From Bacteroidota bacterium (GTDB lineage Bacteria > Bacteroidota > Bacteroidia > NS11-12g > UBA955), in NCBI GenBank assembly GCA_947460045.1, contig CANHGC010000102.1, positions 1 through 6,298 on the forward strand: a stretch of 6,298 bases of DNA, read 5' to 3'. The notes under the pieces are model-generated. The model was not told the origin of the DNA. It was given only the letters and a program-made list of their open reading frames with translations, and ran no database searches. The translations under genes and the position numbers were made by a program. Below are positions 1 through 6,298 of the stretch, piece by piece; positions within the stretch are counted from its first letter, which is position 1; each line of letters begins with the position of its first letter.

Positions 1-2066
1 AAACGACCGTTGCGATCAACAACATTTCCAAAAACCTCAAGAAAACCGAACTGGCTACAGAAGTCGGCGCTTATTACGATACCGTCTTTTACCTCACGGG
101 CGATAGCAACAAAGCCATTCTCCCAGTACTGTTTTCTGAAGTCCTAAGCGATTTCAGTTTCCAACGAAACCCCAAACTCACCAAAGAATTGGTGAAAGCC
201 ACACGAATTCGAGGCATTGGGGTTACCGATGGCACATTTATCGGACAGATGATGGGAAACACCTTCACCAACTACAACATCTATGACGAAAGCTTGGTGG
301 TGCTCGACAAAGGCATCCCTACACCAATCAGCCCGGGCGCCGAAGTCATCTACGACTACAAGTTGGTGAATGTAGACAAAATGGGCCCCCGCCGACTGTT
401 CCAAATCCAAGTCACACCGAAAAACCCCAGAGACCTAGCACTCAGCGGCTTCATTTGGATTGAAGACACTTCCGGTGCCATTGTGCGTTTGAGTGTGGAA
501 ATCACTGGCGCATCCAACTTGAATTACATAGAGAAACTGAAGTTCTCACAAGAATACATCCCCACCGAAACAGGTGCGTATTTTTGCACCAAGGCCCGTG
601 TTATGATCGATATCGGTGAGCTGTCTGACCAAGCCGCAGGCATGGTTGCTACCAACGTTTTATCGTGTAAAAACATTCGATTCGGCATGGATTTCCCACC
701 CAGATTTTTCGATAATCGCATCCAAATCGCGCCGGAAGCCAATTTGCAAAATGACTCTTTCTGGCTAAAAAACGCCCACATCAAACAATCTGCTGAAGAA
801 GCCCGTATTTCGAGCAAAATCGACACACTCAACAGCCTACCACGCGTAAAATCATACATAGATTTGGTAAACTTTTTGGTCGATGGATATCAGCGCATTG
901 GCAAAATTGACATAGGACCTTACTTCACCCTGGCCAGCTGGAACCCTTACGAAGGCTTTCGCATGAAATTGGGCTTTCGCACCACACCCGCCATTTCGAA
1001 AAACATGCAAACCAGCGGATTTCTGGCCTATGGATTTCGAGACCAAGCATACAAATACGGACTCAAAACAGACATCATCCTCAATCGCACATATTTAACC
1101 AAATTAACGATATCGCATACATACGATACTGAACTTATTGGCCTAACAGACAACGAAATATACTCACAAAGCTTGTTTACAGCATTCAATTTATTTGGAT
1201 CCAACAACATCACCCTGGTAAGACAAAGCAAAGTTAATTTGGGTACCGATATAAGGCCCGGGCTCAGAATCAATTTGGGGGCATTTCATGGTGTTTACGA
1301 TTTCCCGTATGTCAAAAATTATCGATTTGCGTACCATTCAAACTACCCAGACACCAACAGCTCTGGCATTTCCAACCACATCACCAACGCCCATGTATCG
1401 TTTCGATTGTTTTACGAACCAAAAAGTTATGACATACGCACCGATTACGATAGAATGACCTTCAGCGCGGGCGGACCGAAATATTCTTTGTATTTGCAAC
1501 AGGGTATCAAGGGGTTGCTGGGCTCACAATACAACTACACCAAAGTTCAATTGGGATACATTTACGACCAAACTTGGAGTATCATGGGACGAAGTATTTT
1601 CGGCGTGGACTACAACCAAGTATTTGGTTTACTACCCTACCCTTTGCTCACCGTTTATGTGGGAAACCAGAGTTTCATGTATAGTCAGAACGCCTACAAC
1701 CAAATGAGGATCTTTGAATTCGTGTCCGATAAAAGTCTTCAATTGAGTTTCGAGCACCACTTCAACGGATACATCATGAACCGCATTCCCCTATTGAATC
1801 ATTTCAAACTTCGCGAAGTAATTTCCACCAAAGCTATTTACGGTACACTGCAAGAGCAGAACCGTCAGATCATCCCCACCCAGTGGAACGGACAGCCGAT
1901 CACGCAATTCAAAACCTTCGACAAGAAACCCTACTGGGAAATTGGCGTTGGTATCGAGAATATTTTCAAGTGCCTGCGCATCGACTTGATATGGAGAATG
2001 ACTTATCTGGAGCCCAACTCTGGTAGAAATGTTGGGGTAAAGGCGAGTTTTGCGATGTATTTTTAA
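1..2066 (+). CDS. DUF5686 family outer-membrane beta-barrel protein, 5' end outside the window
   Basis: The reading frame is open from base 3 with no stop up to TAA at 2064-2066, giving 687 visible residues. The TTG at 189 is an internal Leu codon, because family-like sequence (SEVLSDFSFQRNP, then KATRIRGIG) runs straight through it. Residues about 45-230 match the conserved soluble part of DUF5686: NIYDESLVVLDKGIPTPISPG, then FQIQVTPKNPRDLALSGFIW, then ASNLNYIEKL. From about residue 300 (GPYFTLASWNPYEGFRMKLGFR) to the end, the sequence alternates aromatic and polar residues as in beta strands. It ends in Met-Tyr-Phe, and a terminal aromatic residue is typical of outer-membrane barrels. Known members usually carry a signal peptide and a carboxypeptidase-regulatory-like domain at the N-terminus, both of which would lie upstream of this window. 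The molecular function of the family is not established to my knowledge; an outer-membrane location is inferred. The next gene follows after 54 bp on the same strand. Confidence 0.88.
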   Translation, partial: TTVAINNISKNLKKTELATEVGAYYDTVFYLTGDSNKAILPVLFSEVLSDFSFQRNPKLTKELVKATRIRGIGVTDGTFIGQMMGNTFTNYNIYDESLVVLDKGIPTPISPGAEVIYDYKLVNVDKMGPRRLFQIQVTPKNPRDLALSGFIWIEDTSGAIVRLSVEITGASNLNYIEKLKFSQEYIPTETGAYFCTKARVMIDIGELSDQAAGMVATNVLSCKNIRFGMDFPPRFFDNRIQIAPEANLQNDSFWLKNAHIKQSAEEARISSKIDTLNSLPRVKSYIDLVNFLVDGYQRIGKIDIGPYFTLASWNPYEGFRMKLGFRTTPAISKNMQTSGFLAYGFRDQAYKYGLKTDIILNRTYLTKLTISHTYDTELIGLTDNEIYSQSLFTAFNLFGSNNITLVRQSKVNLGTDIRPGLRINLGAFHGVYDFPYVKNYRFAYHSNYPDTNSSGISNHITNAHVSFRLFYEPKSYDIRTDYDRMTFSAGGPKYSLYLQQGIKGLLGSQYNYTKVQLGYIYDQTWSIMGRSIFGVDYNQVFGLLPYPLLTVYVGNQSFMYSQNAYNQMRIFEFVSDKSLQLSFEHHFNGYIMNRIPLLNHFKLREVISTKAIYGTLQEQNRQIIPTQWNGQPITQFKTFDKKPYWEIGVGIENIFKCLRIDLIWRMTYLEPNSGRNVGVKASFAMYF

Positions 2067-2120
2067 TATTTTAGTCGTATCAATGGCCCTTCAATAAAAA
2101 TTCCATTAGAATTCAACCCC
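2067..2120 (+). other. Short AT-rich spacer between the DUF5686 gene and the beta-CASP gene
   Basis: This 54-bp gap holds no recognisable terminator. A 5-bp inverted repeat (AATTC at 2099-2103 and GAATT at 2109-2113) ends seven bases before the ATG at 2121, but it is AT-rich and probably too weak to matter. No purine-rich Shine-Dalgarno sequence precedes the start, which is normal for Bacteroidota. Read-through from the upstream gene is plausible. Confidence 0.5.
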
Positions 2121-3539
2121 ATGCTAATCCAACCTACATACACCTGCTTCGGCGCTGCACAAAGAGTTACCGGTTCAAAACACTTGATAACAAGCAGTTT
2201 GGGCACAAAAATCCTCCTCGATTGCGGTTTGGTACAAGGCGAGGGCGCGGAAGGCGATGACCTGAACAGACATTGGGGCTTTGAACCCAGCAGCATCGAT
2301 TGCGTTATTCTGTCGCATGCCCACATCGACCACACAGGACTGCTGCCTAGATTGGTGAGGGATGGATTCTCCGGACCAATTTATTGCAATTCAGCCACAA
2401 AGGATCTTTGCAATATGATGTTGCTCGATAGTGCGCACATACAAGAAACGGATTTGATGCGAATCAACAAACGTCGATTGGCGCGGGGCGAAGATGCAAT
2501 TGAGCCATTGTACAAAGAAATTGATGTCGTAAACACACTGTCGCAAATGGAAGTCGTTGAGGATGAAACTTGGTTTTCTATTGACGAACTCTGCCAATTC
2601 CAAATGATCCCCAATGCCCATATATTAGGTAGCGGGTGCATCCATTTATCGCTCAAAACAATAACCGACAAAACCATCACACTCACTTACACGGGTGATA
2701 TTGGAAGGCCGAACGATCAAATATTGGAGGGCCCATTCCCCTTCCCTGCATCAGATTATATCATTTGCGAAAGCACTTATGGCAATCGCGAGCATTTGCC
2801 CAGTGAGGATGCAAAAGCGCCGTTGCTTGAGCTCATACACCACATTTGTGTGGAGAAACAGGGCAAAATCATCATCCCAGCTTTTTCTATTGACAGAACC
2901 CAGGAGATCATCTTTTTATTGGATCAACTAGCGCATGAAGACAAACTCCCTGAGATAAAGGTATATGTAGACTCCCCCTTGAGCGTAAAAGCCACTCAAG
3001 TGATGTCATTGCATCGTGAAAGTTTTAATCCATCTATTTTGGACTATATCTCTCGAGACGGTGATCCGTTTGCATTTCACAATTTGCACTATGTTTCTAA
3101 ACTTGATGAGTCGAAGGCCATCAACGAGGAAAAACAGCCGAGCATCATCATTTCTGCCAGCGGAATGGCCGATGCGGGACGCGTTAAACACCACATCGCC
3201 AACAACATCGAAAACCCCAATTGCGCGATTTTACTGGTTGGATATGCATCGCCCAGAAGTTTGGCAGGGCAGCTGATCGAAGGCAGAGAGGAAGTGAAAA
3301 TTTTTGGCGAAATTAAAAAAGTAAGGGCAGAAATTCACCGGATGGACAATTTCAGCGCCCATGCCGATTGGAAAGAAATGTGCGATTATCTGCTGTGTCA
3401 AGACCCCGCCAAAGTGAAGAAAATTTTCTTGGTTCATGGCGAACCCAGCAGCATGGCGAGCTTTGAAACCAAATTGAACAACCTGGGATTTTCTGATATA
3501 GAGCCCGCCAAAATGGGTGTATCTCACACTTTGATTTAA
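2121..3539 (+). CDS. Beta-CASP metallo-beta-lactamase-fold RNA hydrolase (CPSF73/Ysh1-like)
   Basis: This is a complete 472-residue protein with no signal peptide, so it is cytoplasmic. The N-terminal metallo-beta-lactamase fold shows FGAAQRVTGSKHL (residues 10-22), motif 1 Asp34 in LLDCG, motif 2 HAHIDH (His66, His68, Asp70, His71), motif 3 His167 in AHILGS and motif 4 Asp193 in TGDIG. The beta-CASP insertion follows: motif A Glu217 in CESTYGNR, IIPAFSIDRTQEI (251-263), VDSPLS (283-288) and SASGMADAGRVKHH (345-358). The RNA-specificity segment returns to the fold with motif B His414 in FSAHAD and motif C His439 in FLVHGE. All two-metal ligands and beta-CASP residues are present, so the enzyme should be active. 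Relatives such as Thermus TTHA0252 (431 residues) and eukaryotic CPSF73 are zinc-dependent ribonucleases, so an RNA-cleaving or RNA-trimming role is likely; its RNA target cannot be read from sequence. The ATG at 2121 is chosen because the family's conserved N-terminal motif begins only about ten residues later. Confidence 0.93.
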   Translation: MLIQPTYTCFGAAQRVTGSKHLITSSLGTKILLDCGLVQGEGAEGDDLNRHWGFEPSSIDCVILSHAHIDHTGLLPRLVRDGFSGPIYCNSATKDLCNMMLLDSAHIQETDLMRINKRRLARGEDAIEPLYKEIDVVNTLSQMEVVEDETWFSIDELCQFQMIPNAHILGSGCIHLSLKTITDKTITLTYTGDIGRPNDQILEGPFPFPASDYIICESTYGNREHLPSEDAKAPLLELIHHICVEKQGKIIIPAFSIDRTQEIIFLLDQLAHEDKLPEIKVYVDSPLSVKATQVMSLHRESFNPSILDYISRDGDPFAFHNLHYVSKLDESKAINEEKQPSIIISASGMADAGRVKHHIANNIENPNCAILLVGYASPRSLAGQLIEGREEVKIFGEIKKVRAEIHRMDNFSAHADWKEMCDYLLCQDPAKVKKIFLVHGEPSSMASFETKLNNLGFSDIEPAKMGVSHTLI

Positions 3540-3540
3540 C

Positions 3541-3606
3541 ATGAAGAAAACAAAATCTATCGCGGCCTTGATGGGCTTATTCTTTTGGTCGAGCATGCTA
3601 TTTGCT
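3541..3606 (+). other. Signal peptide (Sec, signal peptidase I type) of the alpha/beta hydrolase
   Basis: The N-terminus has a basic start (Met-Lys-Lys-Thr-Lys), a hydrophobic stretch (IAALMGLFFWSSMLF) and a likely cleavage after Ala22, giving a mature start at Gln-Asp-Ala. There is no cysteine at the cleavage site, so it is not a lipoprotein. Final location, periplasmic or extracellular, cannot be decided from this, and no C-terminal sorting domain is visible. Confidence 0.8.
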
Positions 3607-5220
3607 CAAGACGCAAGCCCAGAAAAATGGTTGGGCTACTGGAAAGGAACCGTTTCAGCAGGACCGATGCAAATTGGATTATCGTTTCATGTAACACAGG
3701 TGGAAGGACAGTATCAATCCACATTAGACGTACCCATGCAAGGTTTAAAGGAATATGCAGTAGAATCCACTATGGTGGATGAGAAAACATCCTCTTTAAC
3801 ATGGACAATGGGTTTCGGGGCAACTTTTACCGGCCACTTGATAGACTTAACCAAATTGGAGGGGACTTGGAAACAGAACGGGCAGGAAATTCCTTGTGTG
3901 TTTTATCACAGTTTTTTCGACCGCAAACCACAAACGCCGGTCGCCCCATTTCCTTACGAAGTAAAATTGGTGGATTTTTCACATCCTTCTGGGAAATTGA
4001 AGTTTTCAGGCACGCTGACTTACCCAAAATCGCCCGATAACGCCGGAGATTGGTCCGGAGAAAAGCTCAAAGAGGCGGCCGCCGGTAGCAGAATGGCCTT
4101 ACCGCCAAAACCCATTCTCAGCGAAACCCCAATTGCACCCTTCCCCATCTTCCCGGCTGCGCCGGCCTTGGTGAAAGTCAATATTGACACGGCGGGTGTT
4201 CACCACCAGTTCCCGGTTGTTTTGTTATTGTCGGGCAGCGGTCCGCAGGACCGTGACGAAACCCTAGGCGCGCACAAACCCTTTGCTGTTTGGGCCGACG
4301 CACTCACACAATCCGGATTTGCCGTTTTGAGGGTTGATGACCGTGGGGTTGGAAAATCTCAAGGTGATGCAAAATTCTTGGCCAACACCACCACTGAGTC
4401 TTATGTGAGCGACGCACTGGCCGCCATCAATTATTTGGGTAGCTTGCCCATGATTGATACCACGCGGGTTTTTGTTATTGGCCATAGCGAAGGCGCTGCG
4501 GTAGCATTGATGTTGTCGAAAAAACGACAGCTTTCAGGCATTGTAACCTTGGCAGGAGCCACGAGCACCGGTATCGAAACCAGTGTTTATCAAATTCAAA
4601 ACGAATGGAAAAACAACGGCTACGACTCTTTCACATGCCATCATTTGGGCGATGCGCAACGAAAGTTGATTTCGTTATCCATTGAAATGGGTGAAAGCAG
4701 GAATCCAGAAAACAAGGATCTCGCACAACCAACCACAGGGGAAAAAGACCAATTCGCTTTGGCCTTCTCCAAATGGGTAAAATCCAGTGACAAAAACTTC
4801 CAGAAAGCTTACAAAGTTTGGCGCAGTGATAATGCCAAAATCGCCAAGGTATACAAAGAGAAATCGGTTGAAACCTTCTTCGCAAAAAACTACATGCCAT
4901 TGGGTTTCAATGCGTGGACACGTTACTTCTTTCAATTTGATCCGGTCCCCGATTTTTTAAATTTGAAAGATTGCGACATTTTGATGATTCAGGGGGGCCT
5001 CGACAAACAGGTGAATCCAATACCCACAAGACAACTCGTAAAATCGATGGAACAAGCGGGCGTTGGTGTAACCTATGCCGAATTCCCAAGTGTTAACCAC
5101 ATGATGCAACAGGCAAAAACTGGTAAGGTGTCGGAATATTTCGATTTGGAAGAGACCTTAACTGCTGGCGTTTATATCAAAACCTGCAGCTGGCTATTGG
5201 ATCATGCTCGGTTGCGCTGA
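3541..5220 (+). CDS. Secreted alpha/beta hydrolase (serine esterase/peptidase-like) with N-terminal beta domain
   Basis: This is a complete 559-residue protein. Residues 1-22 form a signal peptide. Residues about 27-125 (WLGYWKG, then QIGLSFHV, then LEGTWKQNGQEIP) form the beta-rich domain that often precedes this hydrolase type. RKPQTPVAPFPYEVKLVDF (128-146) leads into the hydrolase core. The core shows LLLSGSGPQDRDE (228-240), the Arg-Val-Asp-Asp-Arg-Gly-Val-Gly segment (264-271) and the nucleophile elbow GHSEG with Ser316. It also has a helical Lys-rich cap (about 347-470), Asp488 in QGGLDKQ and His520 in VNHMMQ, so the Ser-Asp-His triad looks intact. Relatives are annotated as esterases or S9-like peptidases; the substrate is unknown. 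An unusual proline-rich segment of about 60 residues (163-222) sits between the first core strand and the SGSGPQDRD strand. The start lies one base after the preceding stop, suggesting translational coupling. In-frame tandem stops (TGA TGA, 5218-5223) end it. Confidence 0.9.
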   Translation: MKKTKSIAALMGLFFWSSMLFAQDASPEKWLGYWKGTVSAGPMQIGLSFHVTQVEGQYQSTLDVPMQGLKEYAVESTMVDEKTSSLTWTMGFGATFTGHLIDLTKLEGTWKQNGQEIPCVFYHSFFDRKPQTPVAPFPYEVKLVDFSHPSGKLKFSGTLTYPKSPDNAGDWSGEKLKEAAAGSRMALPPKPILSETPIAPFPIFPAAPALVKVNIDTAGVHHQFPVVLLLSGSGPQDRDETLGAHKPFAVWADALTQSGFAVLRVDDRGVGKSQGDAKFLANTTTESYVSDALAAINYLGSLPMIDTTRVFVIGHSEGAAVALMLSKKRQLSGIVTLAGATSTGIETSVYQIQNEWKNNGYDSFTCHHLGDAQRKLISLSIEMGESRNPENKDLAQPTTGEKDQFALAFSKWVKSSDKNFQKAYKVWRSDNAKIAKVYKEKSVETFFAKNYMPLGFNAWTRYFFQFDPVPDFLNLKDCDILMIQGGLDKQVNPIPTRQLVKSMEQAGVGVTYAEFPSVNHMMQQAKTGKVSEYFDLEETLTAGVYIKTCSWLLDHARLR

Positions 5221-5271
5221 TGAGCAATACTATCTAAATGCGGGAGTTAAGCCCCACGAGTTTGCGCTGAT
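5212..5271 (+). repeat. Pair of 10-bp direct repeats (TTGCGCTGAT) at the convergent gene junction
   Basis: TTGCGCTGAT occurs at 5212-5221, over the stop of the alpha/beta hydrolase gene, and again at 5262-5271, touching the last base of the pdxA stop codon. The copies are 50 bp apart and together enclose the intergenic gap. The repeat is seen directly. It may be chance or a trace of a small duplication; I see no mobile element with it. Confidence 0.45.
5221..5270. other. Convergent intergenic gap between the hydrolase gene and pdxA
   Basis: This 50-bp spacer separates two genes that end facing each other, where a bidirectional terminator might be expected. The only candidate is a short stem on the minus strand (GTGGG and CCCGC around an eight-base loop, about 5240-5257, with one G-U pair). 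It has no T-tract after it, so I do not call it a terminator. Confidence 0.5.
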
Positions 5272-6298
5272 TAAAAATCAATCCGGAATCGTTCCCGGCG
5301 CATCTCTGAATAATCCAAGGGATTTTCAAAATCCGCTGCGAATTGCTTACGATTGCGAACCAAATGGATCGCCTCATAAACCGCCGCACGCATGCTGCTT
5401 GCATCTGCAGTATTCTTCCCTGCGATATCATATGCTGTGCCATGATCTGGACTTGTTCTCACAATTGACAAACCCGCCGTCACATTCACCCCATCCATAA
5501 AAGCCATGGTTTTAAATGGAATCAATCCTTGGTCGTGATACATCGCAATCACTGCATCAAAATTCTTATAATTACCACTACCAAAAAATGCATCGGCCGA
5601 ATAGGGACCATATACCAATTTACCTTGCTTAAAATGTTTGGCAATGGCTGGCTGTATAATTTTAACCTCTTCGTCGCCCAACAAACCTTGGTCTCCCGCA
5701 TGAGGATTCAAACCCAACACAGCAATTCTTGGCTTTAACACATTGAAATCATTTCTAAGGGCATTGTATACCACTTCGATTTTTTGTTCGATTTTCTCTT
5801 GTGTGAGATATTTACCCAATTGCGTTATTGCCACGTGTTCAGTAACCAATGCCACGCGCAAATCTTCACACGCCAATATCATTGCATGTGATTTGGCACC
5901 CAAAGCTTCAGCCAAGTACCCAGTATGACCAGTAAAATTGGCCGTGTGAGGCGCTACTGTAGATTTATCGATGGGCGCAGTGACCAAGGCCTCTAAAAAC
6001 GGAGCATCCGCCAAAGCCTTATCAATGGCTAACAAAGCTTCTTTACCTGATTCAACAGAGGCTGCACCAATGTTAAAATCAATCGCTTCATCACTTGAAA
6101 TCACCAAATTCAACTTACCCGGCTTCGCATCTGCAGCAGAGTTAACCAATTGATACATAGGCTCTTGAATGCCCAGGTGTTTCTTCCAAGCAACAAATGT
6201 TTTGGGATTACCATATAAAACCGGTGTACAGTATTTGTAAATATTGGGATCTGAAAACACCCGCAATACCAATTCCATGCCTACACCAGAAGGATCAC
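5271..6298 (-). CDS. pdxA: 4-hydroxythreonine-4-phosphate dehydrogenase PdxA, 5' end outside the window
   Basis: PdxA oxidises 4-phosphohydroxy-L-threonine with NAD in the cytoplasm. The product decarboxylates to 3-amino-2-oxopropyl phosphate, which PdxJ joins with deoxyxylulose phosphate to make pyridoxine phosphate (vitamin B6). Counting from the ATG at 6278, the visible motifs are VTAPIDK (99-105), substrate-binding FTGHTGYLAE with His118, TEHVAI with metal ligand His148, LNPHAGDQGLLGDEE with His193, MYHDQGLIPFK with His248, and RTSPDHGTAYDIAG (274-287). The three metal histidines correspond to His166, His211 and His266 of the E. coli enzyme. The ATG at 6278 is not the start: the frame continues upstream to the window edge as Asp-Pro-Ser-Gly-Val-Gly, which matches the conserved GDPAGIGPE segment found about 12 residues into PdxA proteins. 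The true start therefore lies just past base 6298. The stop is TAA (5273-5271). It converges on the hydrolase gene and appears to be an independent unit. Confidence 0.95.
   Translation of the reverse strand, partial: DPSGVGMELVLRVFSDPNIYKYCTPVLYGNPKTFVAWKKHLGIQEPMYQLVNSAADAKPGKLNLVISSDEAIDFNIGAASVESGKEALLAIDKALADAPFLEALVTAPIDKSTVAPHTANFTGHTGYLAEALGAKSHAMILACEDLRVALVTEHVAITQLGKYLTQEKIEQKIEVVYNALRNDFNVLKPRIAVLGLNPHAGDQGLLGDEEVKIIQPAIAKHFKQGKLVYGPYSADAFFGSGNYKNFDAVIAMYHDQGLIPFKTMAFMDGVNVTAGLSIVRTSPDHGTAYDIAGKNTADASSMRAAVYEAIHLVRNRKQFAADFENPLDYSEMRRERFRIDF

Noticed and set aside
524..859. 111-codon open frame on the minus strand
   Set aside because: It lies wholly inside the DUF5686 coding region, and its product shows no recognisable domain. 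It is a shadow of the real gene.
2049..2074. Possible Bacteroidota promoter (TTTG at 2049-2052 and TATTTTAG at 2067-2074, one mismatch to TAnnTTTG)
   Set aside because: The spacer is 14 bp, well short of the usual 19-21 bp, and the second element is imperfect in an AT-rich region, so a chance match is likely.
2283..3454. 14-bp direct repeat GAACCCAGCAGCAT at 2283-2296 and 3441-3454
   Set aside because: Both copies are in frame and encode Glu-Pro-Ser-Ser in the beta-CASP protein (residues 55-58 and 441-444). Shared codon preference explains the match.
3231..3596. 121-codon open frame on the minus strand across the beta-CASP/hydrolase junction
   Set aside because: It opposes two strongly supported genes, and its product has no family resemblance or signal I can see.
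5240..5257. Possible terminator hairpin between the convergent genes
   Set aside because: The stem is five pairs including one G-U on the minus strand, with a mismatch on the plus strand. No T-tract follows on either strand.
5204..5500. 98-codon plus-strand open frame starting at the end of the hydrolase gene
   Set aside because: Most of it is antisense to the conserved C-terminal part of pdxA. The product is low-complexity in its last third (Pro/His/Ser) with no domain.
1..6298. A mobile element, CRISPR array, defence island or other new system
   Set aside because: I found no transposase or integrase, no regularly spaced repeats, no tRNA and no toxin-antitoxin pair. Coding density is high and all four genes belong to known families.

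Overview
The window looks like ordinary chromosome from a member of the Bacteroidota. The main evidence is the first gene, an outer-membrane protein of the DUF5686 family that is typical of this phylum. Other supporting signs are the absence of convincing Shine-Dalgarno sequences before the two visible starts, and a secreted alpha/beta hydrolase of a type common there. I cannot place it below phylum from sequence alone.

Layout: three genes read rightward and one reads leftward. (1) Bases 1-2066 hold the C-terminal 687 codons of a DUF5686 outer-membrane protein whose N-terminus lies outside the window. (2) Bases 2121-3539 hold a complete beta-CASP metallo-beta-lactamase-fold hydrolase of the RNA-processing type, with every metal-binding and catalytic motif visible. 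(3) Bases 3541-5220 hold an exported serine alpha/beta hydrolase that starts one base after the previous stop. (4) Bases 5271-6298 on the minus strand hold pdxA, which makes a vitamin B6 precursor. It converges on gene 3 across a 50-bp gap and runs off the right edge before its true start codon.

The three rightward genes may be one transcription unit (gaps of 54 bp and 1 bp). They act in different places: outer membrane, cytoplasm and, by prediction, periplasm. No shared pathway is evident. pdxA is a separate unit whose promoter is outside the window.

I found no mobile element, CRISPR array, RNA gene, riboswitch, toxin-antitoxin pair or defence system, and no sign of an undescribed system. 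No gene-free stretch exceeds 54 bp. The points worth a second look are small: an extra proline-rich segment in the secreted hydrolase, tight spacing between two genes of different compartments, a 10-bp direct repeat at the convergent junction, and two start codons that would be mis-called because the genes are cut by the window edges.
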